NCBI GenBank assembly: GCA_018780265.1
Contig: JADMJV010000084.1
Coordinates: forward strand, 42,270 to 106,269
From: a bacterium
GTDB taxonomy: Bacteria > Vulcanimicrobiota > Xenobia > Xenobiales > JADMJV01
Direction of reading: 5' to 3'
Length of the DNA: 64,000 bases
Translations under genes and position numbers: made by a program
Part shown: positions 33,677 through 41,538 of the stretch, in pieces
Position numbering within the stretch: position 1 is the first letter of the stretch
Layout of the letters: every line of letters starts with the position of its first letter
Notes under the pieces: model-generated
The model's input: the letters and a program-made list of their open reading frames with translations, nothing else
Databases searched by the model: none
Told to the model about the DNA's origin: nothing

Positions 33677-34326
33677 AGGGCAGGTATCTCATCGAGCGCC
33701 TGGTCAAGTTCCCAAAATCGTGCTGCCGGCATTTGCAGGGCGCTGCGGCTTAGCTGGAATCTCCGCCTTTGGCGAGCAATCTGAGTCGCCTTGCCCGACT
33801 GCAGACTTTGGCGCAACGCGGCAAGGTTATCTCTGGCCTCCTGGTAGCGGGCCAGATCGCAACCGGGCGGGGGCCCGTTCAAACTCAATTCGATCTTGTC
33901 TAACGCTCTCGCAGCCTGGCTTAGAGTTGCTGGCAAGACCGCCGTGGTTGCCTTCTCTGCTGTTATTGAGGAAAGGGGAGGTAGAGATTGGCCTTTTTTG
34001 CGGCCTATTTCCAGCATCAAGGTCTGAATTTGACTCCAGGGTCCCGCGACAGCCGGGGGTAGGGGGGAGAGTCGGGAGACTTGCTGCTGGGTAACCTGGT
34101 AAAAGCGAAAGAAAGGTTCCCAATCACCTCCTCCTTGGAGAAGGGCCTCGGCTTGATTTTGCAGCAATGCAAAGCGAGCGATCAGAATCTGACGATCAGA
34201 ATCGAGGCTGGCTGACTGACCAGCAGCATGTTGGAGCACCTGATTCAATTGGCGAAGCTCAGGTTGTTGGGCCCAGGCCCCCGGTTGACACAGCCAAAGC
34301 ACCATCCACCAGAGGCATTGTCTCAT
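33673..34326 (-). CDS. Secreted helical protein, unknown
   Basis: 217 residues with a signal peptide (MRQCLWWMVLWLCQPGAWA). The mature part is helical, rich in Gln, Leu and Ala (LRQLNQVLQHAAGQ, RQILIARFALLQNQAEALLQ), and could form coiled coils. A Pro-rich joint (SPLPPAVAGP) lies in the middle. No enzyme motif. Its ATG overlaps the rph stop as ATGA, so it is translationally coupled to rph, an odd pairing of a secreted protein with an RNA-processing enzyme. It overlaps the GspF gene tail by 4 nt. Confidence 0.72.
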   Translation of the reverse strand: MRQCLWWMVLWLCQPGAWAQQPELRQLNQVLQHAAGQSASLDSDRQILIARFALLQNQAEALLQGGGDWEPFFRFYQVTQQQVSRLSPLPPAVAGPWSQIQTLMLEIGRKKGQSLPPLSSITAEKATTAVLPATLSQAARALDKIELSLNGPPPGCDLARYQEARDNLAALRQSLQSGKATQIARQRRRFQLSRSALQMPAARFWELDQALDEIPAL

Positions 34327-35057
34327 GAATGGGCGATGCCTTTGTCTTTCAGTACCTGACGCTGTAATTCGAAGAGGGGTTGCAGGCCCTTCCAGCCCAA
34401 ATCGAGCATTTGTGACAGCTGGTCGCGATCAAAGGTGGTTTCTTCGCCGGTGCCTTGCACTTCGATGAGTCGGCCTGAGCCCGTCATCACCAAATTCAGG
34501 TCAACACCAGCAGCGGAGTCTTCGGGGTAGTCCATGTCCAGCAAAATCTCGTCGTCGAGCAGCCCCAAAGAGACTCCCGCTACTTGATCTTTGATGGGCC
34601 AACGGGGCATCTTTCCAGAACGCACCAGTTTGTCACAGGCAAAGGCCAGAGCCAGCCAGGAGCCGGTTACCGAGGCCGTGCGGGTGCCCGCATCTGCCTG
34701 AATCACGTCGCAGTCAATGATAATGCGGCGTTGCCCCATGGCTTGCAGGTCCACCACGGCCCTCAGACTGCGCCCAATCAAGCGTTGGATTTCATGAGTT
34801 CGACCGGCCGTTCTTTGATAGTCGCGCTTGCTACGAATGGTCGTAGACCGGGGCAGCATGGCGTATTCGGCGGTAATCCAACCCTTATTTTGCTCCAGAA
34901 GCCAGGGCGGCACTTTTTCTTCCACGGTGGCGGTGCAAAGAACCCTGGTATGGCCTGTCTGAATCAGGCAAGAGCCTTCGGCGGCAGGCGCAAAGTCAAC
35001 GATGATACTATGTGGGCGCAATTCGTCAGCGGCCCGGCCCGTTCTGGTATAAGACAT
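34323..35057 (-). CDS. rph: Ribonuclease PH
   Basis: 244 residues from ATG 35057; a GTG two codons earlier is possible. Contains the RNase PH signatures RPHSIIVDFAPAAEGSCLIQ, the TEYAMLPRST-like ITAEYAMLPRSTTIR, SLRAVVDLQAMGQRRIIIDC, VIQADAGTRTASVTGSW and the C-terminal MTGSGRLIEVQGTGEE. The phosphate-binding and catalytic residues (RTHEIQRLIGRSL, DADAGTRTA-type loop) are conserved. This phosphorolytic 3'-5' exoribonuclease trims tRNA precursors and rRNA and works as a hexameric ring in the cytoplasm. No adjacent rdgB/ham1 gene, which is a frequent partner elsewhere. Confidence 0.96.
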   Translation of the reverse strand: MSYTRTGRAADELRPHSIIVDFAPAAEGSCLIQTGHTRVLCTATVEEKVPPWLLEQNKGWITAEYAMLPRSTTIRSKRDYQRTAGRTHEIQRLIGRSLRAVVDLQAMGQRRIIIDCDVIQADAGTRTASVTGSWLALAFACDKLVRSGKMPRWPIKDQVAGVSLGLLDDEILLDMDYPEDSAAGVDLNLVMTGSGRLIEVQGTGEETTFDRDQLSQMLDLGWKGLQPLFELQRQVLKDKGIAHS

Positions 35058-35193
35058 GGCCACTGGTTAGCAGACCGGGGGAGAAGTCCTTTGTAAGAAT
35101 TTTGCAAGGGATGGGTAAATCTTTTTGATTTTGTGTACTATCGGGAACTTTTTTGGGGCGAACTGGTTACCACCCTACATCAAGGTATCCTAC

Positions 35194-35200
35194 AGGAGGT
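35194..35200 (+). promoter_or_regulatory. Strong ribosome binding site
   Basis: AGGAGGT 5 nt before ATG 35206. It decides the start of the small Cys protein over an upstream in-frame ATG at 35125. Confidence 0.8.
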
Positions 35201-35205
35201 TCACC

Positions 35206-35511
35206 ATGTCGAAGGTCCGCACCGATTCCCTCAGTATCCCCTCCAGTCTACGGGTGTACCCCACCACCAACTGGTTCCCTGGCGACGTTTCGATTCCGGG
35301 AGAGTCTGATCATCTGCGCAGCAAAGGCAAAGTTTGTCCCGTCTGCTCGAGTTGGCAGTCTTCCGAGGAAGTGGTCGTCTGGAAGAAGGGCGTGGGTAGC
35401 GTCCAGCGGACCGTGGTTCGGTGTCACGGCCCGCGCGACCGTTCGGTGCCCCGTTGCGCCCCCCAAATCGCTCAGGAAGTGCCCCTCTCCGACTATCAGC
35501 CCCATCTTTAA
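35206..35511 (+). CDS. Small Cys-containing protein, possible zinc ribbon
   Basis: 101 residues from ATG 35206, with a textbook AGGAGGT (35194-35200) 5 nt upstream. It begins MSKVRTDSLSIPSSLRVYP and contains CPVC near residue 45 and further Cys residues in VVRCHGPRDRSVPRC. The C-x2-C plus two later Cys could coordinate zinc. No family is recognised. The 150 nt upstream are AT-rich for this genome, so a promoter is likely there, but I cannot point to convincing -35/-10 boxes. The zf-TFIIB protein gene follows after 47 nt. Confidence 0.7.
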   Translation: MSKVRTDSLSIPSSLRVYPTTNWFPGDVSIPGESDHLRSKGKVCPVCSSWQSSEEVVVWKKGVGSVQRTVVRCHGPRDRSVPRCAPQIAQEVPLSDYQPHL

Positions 35512-35558
35512 TCGAAAAGCCTGCCAGGAGTGGCGATTTTTCACGCGAAATCGGGAGA

Positions 35559-35894
35559 ATGCCTGAGTCGCTGGCCTGCGTTCGTTGTAGAAAAGCCATG
35601 TGCCGAAAATTGCACAAGCGGCTCGAGATAGACGAATGTCTGGAATGTCACGGCACCTGGCTCGACCAGACGGAATTGGGCGCCCTGGTGGGCTCCTGGA
35701 ACGATCTTCCTAATACGGGAAAAGTCGTCAAGATTGCCGGCGCGGTGGCCAGCTGTCCGCGCTGTAAATGCGGCCTGGAGCATCGAACCTACAGCAGTAA
35801 GTGCCAGACGATGGTTGACCGCTGCCCCTCCTGCTCAGGGATCTGGCTGGACAAGGGAGAACTCGACCTGATTTTGCGCGAAATTTACGGCTAG
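35559..35894 (+). CDS. Tandem zf-TFIIB-type zinc finger protein
   Basis: 111 residues. Two copies of the zf-TFIIB module: CVRC...EIDECLECHGTWLDQTELGAL (residues about 7-42) and CPRC...VDRCPSCSGIWLDKGELDLI (about 66-105). Each has the C-x2-C ... C-x2-C-x-G-x-W-L-D-x-x-E-L signature. Such proteins are small, cytoplasmic and usually of unknown function; binding of nucleic acid or protein partners is likely. ATG 35559 is chosen because upstream in-frame residues are Pro/Arg-rich read-through of the previous gene. GGGAG lies close upstream. Its stop overlaps the convergent metalloprotease gene by 4 nt. Confidence 0.85.
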   Translation: MPESLACVRCRKAMCRKLHKRLEIDECLECHGTWLDQTELGALVGSWNDLPNTGKVVKIAGAVASCPRCKCGLEHRTYSSKCQTMVDRCPSCSGIWLDKGELDLILREIYG

Positions 35895-36571
35895 TCCCGC
35901 TTTCCCCAAATGGGTGCAAAGTCGCGTTGCTGGTAGAGCCAGCGCAGCGCCAGTTTGTCGCGGAGGCTCAGTTGTACCTGATCGAGGTTGAGGCGACGAT
36001 GTTCCATCTGGAAATACATCATATCACCGGGTTGGTAGGATTCGCCTAGCCCCAGTACATGGCCCAGTTCGTGGGTTAAAATTTGAGCGCGATTGCCCTC
36101 CGGGACGGCAAAACTCCCGTCCAAAGAAATCCCCAACACTCTCCGGCCGTCGTCTCGGGCGCGCCACCAGGTGGCCGCAACTTTGTCAGTGGGAAGCTGA
36201 GGGTCAAACCAGCGGATTTCCAGGTCAGACGCGCCGGGATCGTCGCTGCGGGCGTACAGATACCCCAACCCCAGATCGAGACCAGTTTGGTTCCAGGTCT
36301 CGATGGCTTTGTCGACCGTCCGGTTGTAGTCCGGGTTGCCGGTGTAAATGCGCCAGGGTAGTCGGGCCGGGGCAATGTGGCAGACACGGCCGCTGACCCT
36401 CAATATATCGAACTGGTCGGGTGGAGGCGGCACGAGCGACGGCGACACAGGGACCTCAAAGACCCAGTTGGAGTGTTCCAGAACAGAAATGGGCAGGACG
36501 GAAGGGTGTGGTTCACGGGCCTGACCCGAGAGCGGTCCCAGTAGCCCGAGTATCAGGCACAAACTCTTCAT
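35891..36571 (-). CDS. Secreted matrixin-like metalloprotease with altered third zinc ligand
   Basis: 226 residues with a signal peptide (MKSLCLILGLLGPLSGQA). The metzincin region reads ILTHELGHVLGLGESYQPGDMMY. His167, Glu168 and His171 are as expected, but position 177, normally the third zinc-binding His (HELGHxLGLxH), is Glu. The Met-turn Met (DMMY) is present. Upstream, YNRTVDKAIETWNQTGLDLG and ASDLEIRWFD match the matrixin N-terminal strands. It may bind zinc with a Glu ligand or be inactive. Divergent by 38 nt from the HtrA-type protease gene. Confidence 0.82.
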   Translation of the reverse strand: MKSLCLILGLLGPLSGQAREPHPSVLPISVLEHSNWVFEVPVSPSLVPPPPDQFDILRVSGRVCHIAPARLPWRIYTGNPDYNRTVDKAIETWNQTGLDLGLGYLYARSDDPGASDLEIRWFDPQLPTDKVAATWWRARDDGRRVLGISLDGSFAVPEGNRAQILTHELGHVLGLGESYQPGDMMYFQMEHRRLNLDQVQLSLRDKLALRWLYQQRDFAPIWGKRD

Positions 36572-36609
36572 GGGGAAAGGGTTTGCAAGGCGGCTGCGAA
36601 GTCCTGGCC

Positions 36610-37926
36610 ATGAAAACCCTGCTATGGATCTCTGCGAGCCTTACTCTGCTTTCGGCCGGAGTGGCCGCACAGCCGGCTTTTTTGACGCAGACGCAGGAGT
36701 TGATCGCGTCCGTCAGCGACCGACTCAAGCCCACCGTAGTCCACCTGGAGGTTTGGTCGCGCCGATCGGGTCAGCGCGTAAAGAGCCTCGGCTCGGGAGT
36801 GGTGGTGTCTGCCGAGGGGAAAATTGTCACCAATCATCACGTGATCGACAAGGCCGATCAGATCCAGGTGGTCCTCGACGACAAAACGCGCCACGAAGCC
36901 CAGGTGCTCCAGCGCGACAAGTTGACCGATCTGGCCGTTTTGCAGATCCAGGCGGGGAGGCCGCTGGCCTTCGCTACCTTCGCCAATTCGGACCAGGCCC
37001 AGGTGGGCCAGTGGGTGCTGGCCATCGGCAATCCTTATGGACTGGACCGCACCGTTTCGTTTGGCATTATCAGCGGCAAAGGCCGCTATATCCCGGGCAG
37101 TGAGCCAGGTGTGACCCCCCTGAACGACTTTCTGCAGACCGACGCGGTCATCGACGCCGGTAGCTCGGGGGGACCCCTGGTCGACTTGCAGGGCCGAGTA
37201 GTGGGCATCAATTCTTCGGGAATCGGCCGCGGAATCGGCTTTACCATTCCGGCCAAAGTGGTCCAGGAGGTCATGCAGGGGCGCCAACAGCAAGGTCAAT
37301 TGGAGCGCGGTTGGCTGGGCCTGTACACTCAGCCATTCACACGCGAGCTGGCGGCTCATCGGGGAATGTCGAAGGTCCGGGGGTTATTGGTGTCGGACTT
37401 TGTGGTGGGTTCGCCGGCGGCCCGCTCCGGATTGGAAATGGGAGACGTCATTACCGAGTTGGACGGCAATCCAGTGGAAGCCGAGCAAGAAGACGAGATT
37501 CAGCGGTTTGCCCAACTGGTCTCGCGGCTCGCTCCCGGGTCAGCCGTGCAGATGCTGGTGCGCCGAGGCCCCGAAAGTGTCAAGCTGAGAATCGAAGTTG
37601 GATTGCAGCCTTACCTGGAAAGCAAGGAGTTGGAGACGCCATACGGCTTTCGAGTGGCTGAGGTAACCCCGTATCGACAGCAACAATTTCGCCTCACCGA
37701 CACGGTCGGATTGGTGGTTACCGAAGTCGAGGATGGCAGTGCGGCCGCCGAGGCCGGGGTCGAAGAGGGCGATCTCTTGATCGACTGGGAGGGGCAGAGT
37801 CTGGACAAACTGGCCGAGCTGGAGGCAGCCCTGGGCAAGTCCAACAAATCCTCGTTACTGCTGCGCCTGAAGAAAGGCCAGTATCGGTATTTTGCGCTGC
37901 TGCAGCAGAGGGGCAAAAAACGCTAA
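36610..37926 (+). CDS. HtrA/DegP-type serine protease with two PDZ domains
   Basis: 438 residues with a signal peptide (KTLLWISASLTLLSAGVAAQ). The catalytic triad is intact: His in IVTNHHVIDKADQ, Asp in KLTDLAVLQI and Ser in VIDAGSSGGPLVDLQGRVVG. PDZ1 (GLLVSDFVVGSPAARSGLEM) and PDZ2 (GLVVTEVEDGSAAAEAGVEE) follow. Acts in the periplasm in protein quality control. ATG 36610 is chosen for the signal peptide; the frame extends upstream over the divergent gene. Together with the metalloprotease and the degenerate protease at 31002 it makes this part of the genome protease-rich. Confidence 0.93.
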   Translation: MKTLLWISASLTLLSAGVAAQPAFLTQTQELIASVSDRLKPTVVHLEVWSRRSGQRVKSLGSGVVVSAEGKIVTNHHVIDKADQIQVVLDDKTRHEAQVLQRDKLTDLAVLQIQAGRPLAFATFANSDQAQVGQWVLAIGNPYGLDRTVSFGIISGKGRYIPGSEPGVTPLNDFLQTDAVIDAGSSGGPLVDLQGRVVGINSSGIGRGIGFTIPAKVVQEVMQGRQQQGQLERGWLGLYTQPFTRELAAHRGMSKVRGLLVSDFVVGSPAARSGLEMGDVITELDGNPVEAEQEDEIQRFAQLVSRLAPGSAVQMLVRRGPESVKLRIEVGLQPYLESKELETPYGFRVAEVTPYRQQQFRLTDTVGLVVTEVEDGSAAAEAGVEEGDLLIDWEGQSLDKLAELEAALGKSNKSSLLLRLKKGQYRYFALLQQRGKKR

Positions 37927-38189
37927 AGGTGGACCAGTTGGGCCGTGATCAGAAGGTCTACCAGATCGCCGCCGGTTTTGAGTTCGACCTTGCCTTCAAA
38001 TTGGGGAACCAGACCGGTCTCCTTAACTTCTTCCTGGAGGGCGTAGACTACGGTTTTGGGGTCGACGGGGGCAAAATCAGACAACAGACCCTGTCCAAAC
38101 ACCACCAAATGAGGCTCGTCGCTGCGCTGTAGCCAGGCGAGATCTTGGGGGCGCAAGCGCCGCGACAGAATGAAATACGTCAAAGCCAC
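37923..38189 (-). CDS. DsrH/TusB-like sulfur relay protein
   Basis: 88 residues from GTG 38189, 1 nt after the preceding stop. It has the small alpha/beta shape of DsrH/TusB proteins (MALTYFILSR, EPHLVVFGQGLLSDFA, VYALQEEVKETGLVP, GGDLVDLLITAQLV). Assignment rests mainly on being third in a DsrE-DsrF-DsrH-like run. In characterised systems the three subunits form a hexamer that passes persulfide sulfur, for tRNA thiolation (TusBCD) or sulfur oxidation (DsrEFH). Conserved DsrH Cys is not seen here, so a relay role is uncertain. Confidence 0.7.
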   Translation of the reverse strand: MALTYFILSRRLRPQDLAWLQRSDEPHLVVFGQGLLSDFAPVDPKTVVYALQEEVKETGLVPQFEGKVELKTGGDLVDLLITAQLVHL

Positions 38190-38190
38190 C

Positions 38191-38538
38191 TCAGAAGAGC
38201 AGATTGAGCGACGATTCGCTGCGGATGTCCCAGAATTCGTCGGCACTTTTTAGCAATACCGCGGTATGAAGCAGGTCGGTCTGCAGCCCCAGAGCTTCGA
38301 CGCTGGGCTGGTCGGCCCACAATTCCACCCTATGAGCTTTGGCAGAAGTGATATAACGCTCCAGCCAGACGGGATTGCGCTCTTTGAGGGCGTGCAAGAC
38401 ACCCTCGTCACAGAGCAGCACGGTGACCGTTTGGCGGCGGTAGGCGCTGGCCAGTCCGATGGCCACTCGCAGCGGAGCAACCAAACTGGGGGTGCTGGGG
38501 CTGAAGGTAGAGAGAGTGACCACAACTGGTTTGCTCAT
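38191..38538 (-). CDS. DsrF/TusC-like protein
   Basis: 115 residues from ATG 38538, which overlaps the preceding stop by one nucleotide. Alpha/beta fold features of the DsrE superfamily: VVVTLSTFSPSTPSLVAPLR, QTVTVLLCDEGVLHALKE, VELWADQPSVEALGLQTD and LLKSADEFWDIR. Middle gene of the three-gene cluster directly downstream of ispG. A Cys is present at position 43 but not at the usual TusC helix position. Likely forms a complex with the flanking DsrE- and DsrH-like subunits. Confidence 0.75.
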   Translation of the reverse strand: MSKPVVVTLSTFSPSTPSLVAPLRVAIGLASAYRRQTVTVLLCDEGVLHALKERNPVWLERYITSAKAHRVELWADQPSVEALGLQTDLLHTAVLLKSADEFWDIRSESSLNLLF

Positions 38539-38894
38539 CAGAGGCAGACCACCTGATCGGTACGCTCCAAGAGTTGGGCCAGGTCGGCGGGATTGCCCAT
38601 GGTCACTCCTTCGAGCATCAGTTCTTTGCCGTCCACTCCGCGACTGCGAGCGCACAGTTCGTTGCACACCACGCGCACACCCCGGGCCAGCAGAGCCTGC
38701 CACCAACTTGAGGGTGAGCCTTCCTCGGAATCTGGCAGATGCTGATTGCGCAACAACTGGTAGACACCCTCCTGGTGGCAATAAGCCCAGACTTCGTGGC
38801 CACGGCCCAGCGAACCAACGGCCAGGTGGTACAGGGTACGGGCCCCCGGGGATTCGAGGGGTGCTTTACCCACAATGAAGCCGACGCGTGACAC
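38538..38894 (-). CDS. DsrE/TusD-like protein
   Basis: 118 residues from GTG 38894, 5 nt after ispG. The fold matches DsrE/TusD (VGFIVGKAPLESPGARTLYH, GHEVWAYCHQEGVYQLLRN, GVRVVCNELCARSRGVDGKE, VTMGNPADLAQLLERTDQVV). Cys81 in CARSRGV sits where the active-site Cys of TusD/DsrE is found (C-x-x-x-x-RG), so persulfide transfer is plausible. First gene of the DsrE-F-H-like trio; probably co-transcribed with ispG. Confidence 0.82.
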   Translation of the reverse strand: MSRVGFIVGKAPLESPGARTLYHLAVGSLGRGHEVWAYCHQEGVYQLLRNQHLPDSEEGSPSSWWQALLARGVRVVCNELCARSRGVDGKELMLEGVTMGNPADLAQLLERTDQVVCL

Positions 38895-38899
38895 CTGAT

Positions 38900-40225
38900 C
38901 TACACCGCCGCCCTGGGCGCATAGTGCGACTTGACGTAGTCTTCCACCATGTCCAAAAATCGACCAGAAATCGACTCGGCGTCACCGCGTAGGGTCGCTA
39001 CTTTGGCTCCGTCAGCGTAGACAGGGGCGGACGGGTTCTCGCCGGTACCCGGCAGTGACAGGCCGATGTTGGCGCCCTTCGCTTCACCCGGACCGTTGAC
39101 CACACAGCCCATCACGGCCACTTTCATCGTCTCAACCCCCGCATAACCGTTCTCTTTCCAAACCGACATGCGCGCTTTCAGGCGCGTCTCCACCTGAATG
39201 GCCAGTTCTTGGAAGAGGGTGCTGGTGGTGCGGCCGCAGCCCGGACAGGCGGTAACCCGTGGGGTAAAGCTGCGCAGTCCCAGATTTTGCAATATTTCGC
39301 GACAAATCTCCACCTCCTGGGTCCGTGGGGCCCCTGGAGCCGGGGTCAAAGAGACCCGAATGGTGTCCCCCACGCCCTCAGACAGCAAGATTCCCAGAGC
39401 CAGAGCCGAGGAGACCGTGCCCTTCAGACCCATGCCTGCTTCGGTCAGACCTACGTGGAGGGCGTAGCGGCAGCGCTTAGAGAGTTCGCGATAGACGTGC
39501 ACGACCTCGGCGACTTCGCTGATTTTGGTGGATAGCACGATTCGATTGGCGGGCAGGCCGTATTCTTCCGCCATTTTGGCCGAGCGCACGGCACTCTCCA
39601 CCATGGTGTCGAGAAAGACCATTTGGGCGCCGCGAGGACTGCCCTTGGCCAGGTCTTCGTCGATCAATTCCTTGAGCAGGGCCTGATCCAGAGAGCCACC
39701 GTTCACGCCGATGCGCACCGGACGTTGAAACTCGACGGCAGCCTCGATCATGGTTTTATAATTGGTATCGTGGGCCTGACCCACGCCCACATTGCCGGGA
39801 TTGATGCGGTATTTGTGCAGGGCCCGAGCCATCTGAGGATGTTTAACCAGCAGTTTGTGGCCGTTGTAGTGAAAATCACCGATCAGGGGAACGTGACCCC
39901 AGCCTCGCCGCTCCAACTGGCGCGCGATTTCGGGCACGGCTTCGGCGTTCTCGTCATCCTTCACAGTGAAGCGAACCAGCTCCGAGCCGGCCTCGGCCAG
40001 ATCGATAATCTGCAGCACCGTGCTTTCTACATCGGCCGTGTCGGTGTTGGTCATCGATTGAACGCGAACCGGATTGGCTCCGCCCATGACCAGGTCCCCG
40101 ATTTTCACTTCGTGAGTTTTGCGCAGGCGTTCCACCAACAGCTCCTTCGACTCCCTCTTGGAGGGAGGGGCCTGCCGCTTTGCTGAAAACCTCGCACAGT
40201 CCTGCTGTTTGAATGAGTCCCCCAT
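38900..40225 (-). CDS. ispG: 4-Hydroxy-3-methylbut-2-enyl diphosphate synthase (flavodoxin type)
   Basis: 441 residues from ATG 40225. MEP-pathway enzyme reducing MEcPP to HMBPP, with a [4Fe-4S] cluster. Recognised by NPVRVQSMTNTDTADVESTV, IGDFHYNGHKLLVKHP, INPGNVG, VGLTEAGMGLKGTVSSAL and the cluster Cys in TACPGCGRTTSTLFQELA and VMGCVVNGPGEAKGANIG. The N-terminal 40 residues before the conserved RKTHEVKIGDLVMGG are basic and longer than in E. coli IspG, so the true start could be a later codon. It is divergent by 40 nt from the dioxygenase gene and upstream of the DsrE/F/H-like trio. Confidence 0.95.
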   Translation of the reverse strand: MGDSFKQQDCARFSAKRQAPPSKRESKELLVERLRKTHEVKIGDLVMGGANPVRVQSMTNTDTADVESTVLQIIDLAEAGSELVRFTVKDDENAEAVPEIARQLERRGWGHVPLIGDFHYNGHKLLVKHPQMARALHKYRINPGNVGVGQAHDTNYKTMIEAAVEFQRPVRIGVNGGSLDQALLKELIDEDLAKGSPRGAQMVFLDTMVESAVRSAKMAEEYGLPANRIVLSTKISEVAEVVHVYRELSKRCRYALHVGLTEAGMGLKGTVSSALALGILLSEGVGDTIRVSLTPAPGAPRTQEVEICREILQNLGLRSFTPRVTACPGCGRTTSTLFQELAIQVETRLKARMSVWKENGYAGVETMKVAVMGCVVNGPGEAKGANIGLSLPGTGENPSAPVYADGAKVATLRGDAESISGRFLDMVEDYVKSHYAPRAAV

Positions 40226-40265
40226 GGGGGATCGGGAAATCAGACTGACTTTTGAAGGAGCTACC

Positions 40266-41381
40266 GTGGAAACGATACCGAAAGCCAACCACACTCCCGT
40301 GGATACCCTGCCGCTGAAACGAATTGACCATATGGAACTCTGGGTGGGCAACGCCAAGCAAGCCGCTTACTTCTATCGCCTGGCTTTAGGTATGGACCTG
40401 GTCGCCTACAGCGGCCCGGAGACGGGCAGCCGCGAGCGCGCCTCCTACGTTTTGCAGCGCGATAAAGTCCGACTGGTGGTGTCGACGCCCATCCGCAGCG
40501 ACCATGCTATGGCCGAGCATATCCATCGCCACGGCGATGGCGTTCGCTCCATCGCCCTCGAAGTGGACGACGCTACCCAGGCCTTTCACCTCACCGTAGA
40601 GCGGGGAGCCCGGCCGGTTTCCCCCCCGCACACTTTGCAAGACGACCAGGGCGAAGCCGTGGTAGCTTCGATTGCGACCTACGGAGACACAATTCTCACC
40701 TTTGTGGAACGCAACCACTACTCGGGCGCCTTTTTGCCGGGGTACCAAGAGCGCCTGGTGGCGGGCCCCGATCACGGCATTGCCGCCATCGACCACGTGG
40801 TTGGCAACGTAGAGCTGGGACGAATGAACGAGTGGGTGGACTTCTTTGCCCGCGTGATGGGATTCTCTCAGTTGGTCCATTTTGACGACCAGGATATATC
40901 CACCGAGTACAGCGCCCTCATGTCCAAAGTGATGCAGGACGGCTCGGGCAAGATCAAGTTCCCCATCAACGAACCCGCCGACGGTCGACGCAAATCGCAA
41001 ATCGAGGAGTATCTGGAGTTCTACAATGGAGCCGGGGTCCAGCACATCGCCTTGTTGACGGGCGACATCATCGCCACAGTCTCGAAAATGCGCGAGGCGG
41101 GCGTCGAGTTCTTGCGGGTGCCCGATGCCTACTATGTCGAGGCACAACGGCGCGTGGGCGAGGTGAAAGAGGATTTTGCGGCCATCCGCCGTCTGGGCAT
41201 CCTGGTCGACCGTGACGACGAGGGGTATTTGTTGCAGATTTTCACGAAACCCGTGGAAGACCGACCCACCGTCTTTTTCGAGGTGATCCAGAGGCGAGGC
41301 AGTCGGGGATTTGGGAAAGGTAACTTCAAGGCCTTGTTTGAAGCCATCGAGCGCGAACAAGCTTTGAGAGGTAACCTGTAA
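40266..41381 (+). CDS. hpd: 4-Hydroxyphenylpyruvate dioxygenase
   Basis: 371 residues from GTG 40266, with AAGGAGC six nt upstream. Two vicinal-oxygen-chelate halves; the C-terminal half holds the Fe(II) ligands His177 (GIAAIDHVVGNVE), His260 (AGVQHIALLTGDI) and Glu339 (VFFEVIQRRGSRGFGKGNF). The C-terminal GFGKGNFKALFEAIEREQ is diagnostic. Converts 4-hydroxyphenylpyruvate to homogentisate in tyrosine breakdown, which in some bacteria leads to tocopherol/plastoquinone or pyomelanin. No homogentisate dioxygenase is adjacent. The prs gene follows after about 157 nt. Confidence 0.95.
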   Translation: METIPKANHTPVDTLPLKRIDHMELWVGNAKQAAYFYRLALGMDLVAYSGPETGSRERASYVLQRDKVRLVVSTPIRSDHAMAEHIHRHGDGVRSIALEVDDATQAFHLTVERGARPVSPPHTLQDDQGEAVVASIATYGDTILTFVERNHYSGAFLPGYQERLVAGPDHGIAAIDHVVGNVELGRMNEWVDFFARVMGFSQLVHFDDQDISTEYSALMSKVMQDGSGKIKFPINEPADGRRKSQIEEYLEFYNGAGVQHIALLTGDIIATVSKMREAGVEFLRVPDAYYVEAQRRVGEVKEDFAAIRRLGILVDRDDEGYLLQIFTKPVEDRPTVFFEVIQRRGSRGFGKGNFKALFEAIEREQALRGNL

Positions 41382-41538
41382 GATGCCTTCGCTGGCCCCG
41401 AATGTCGAGGGCACGACAACCACCCTGCAACCGGTGGACGTCATGCTGGAAAAGGGGGAGGAGAATCGGCAGGAGACCCAGTGGGCGAACCGAACGCGCC
41501 ACCCCAACTTGAGGTCCCAGGGCAAGGAGCGCACTGAA

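Noticed and set aside
35085..35160. Promoter with -10 TACTAT at 35136
   Set aside because: The region is AT-rich but no -35 box at 16-18 nt spacing is present, so I do not call it.
35153..35566. 137-codon plus-strand frame overlapping the small Cys protein
   Set aside because: The alternative frame with the AGGAGGT site and paired Cys is better supported; this one is Pro/Arg-rich shadow.
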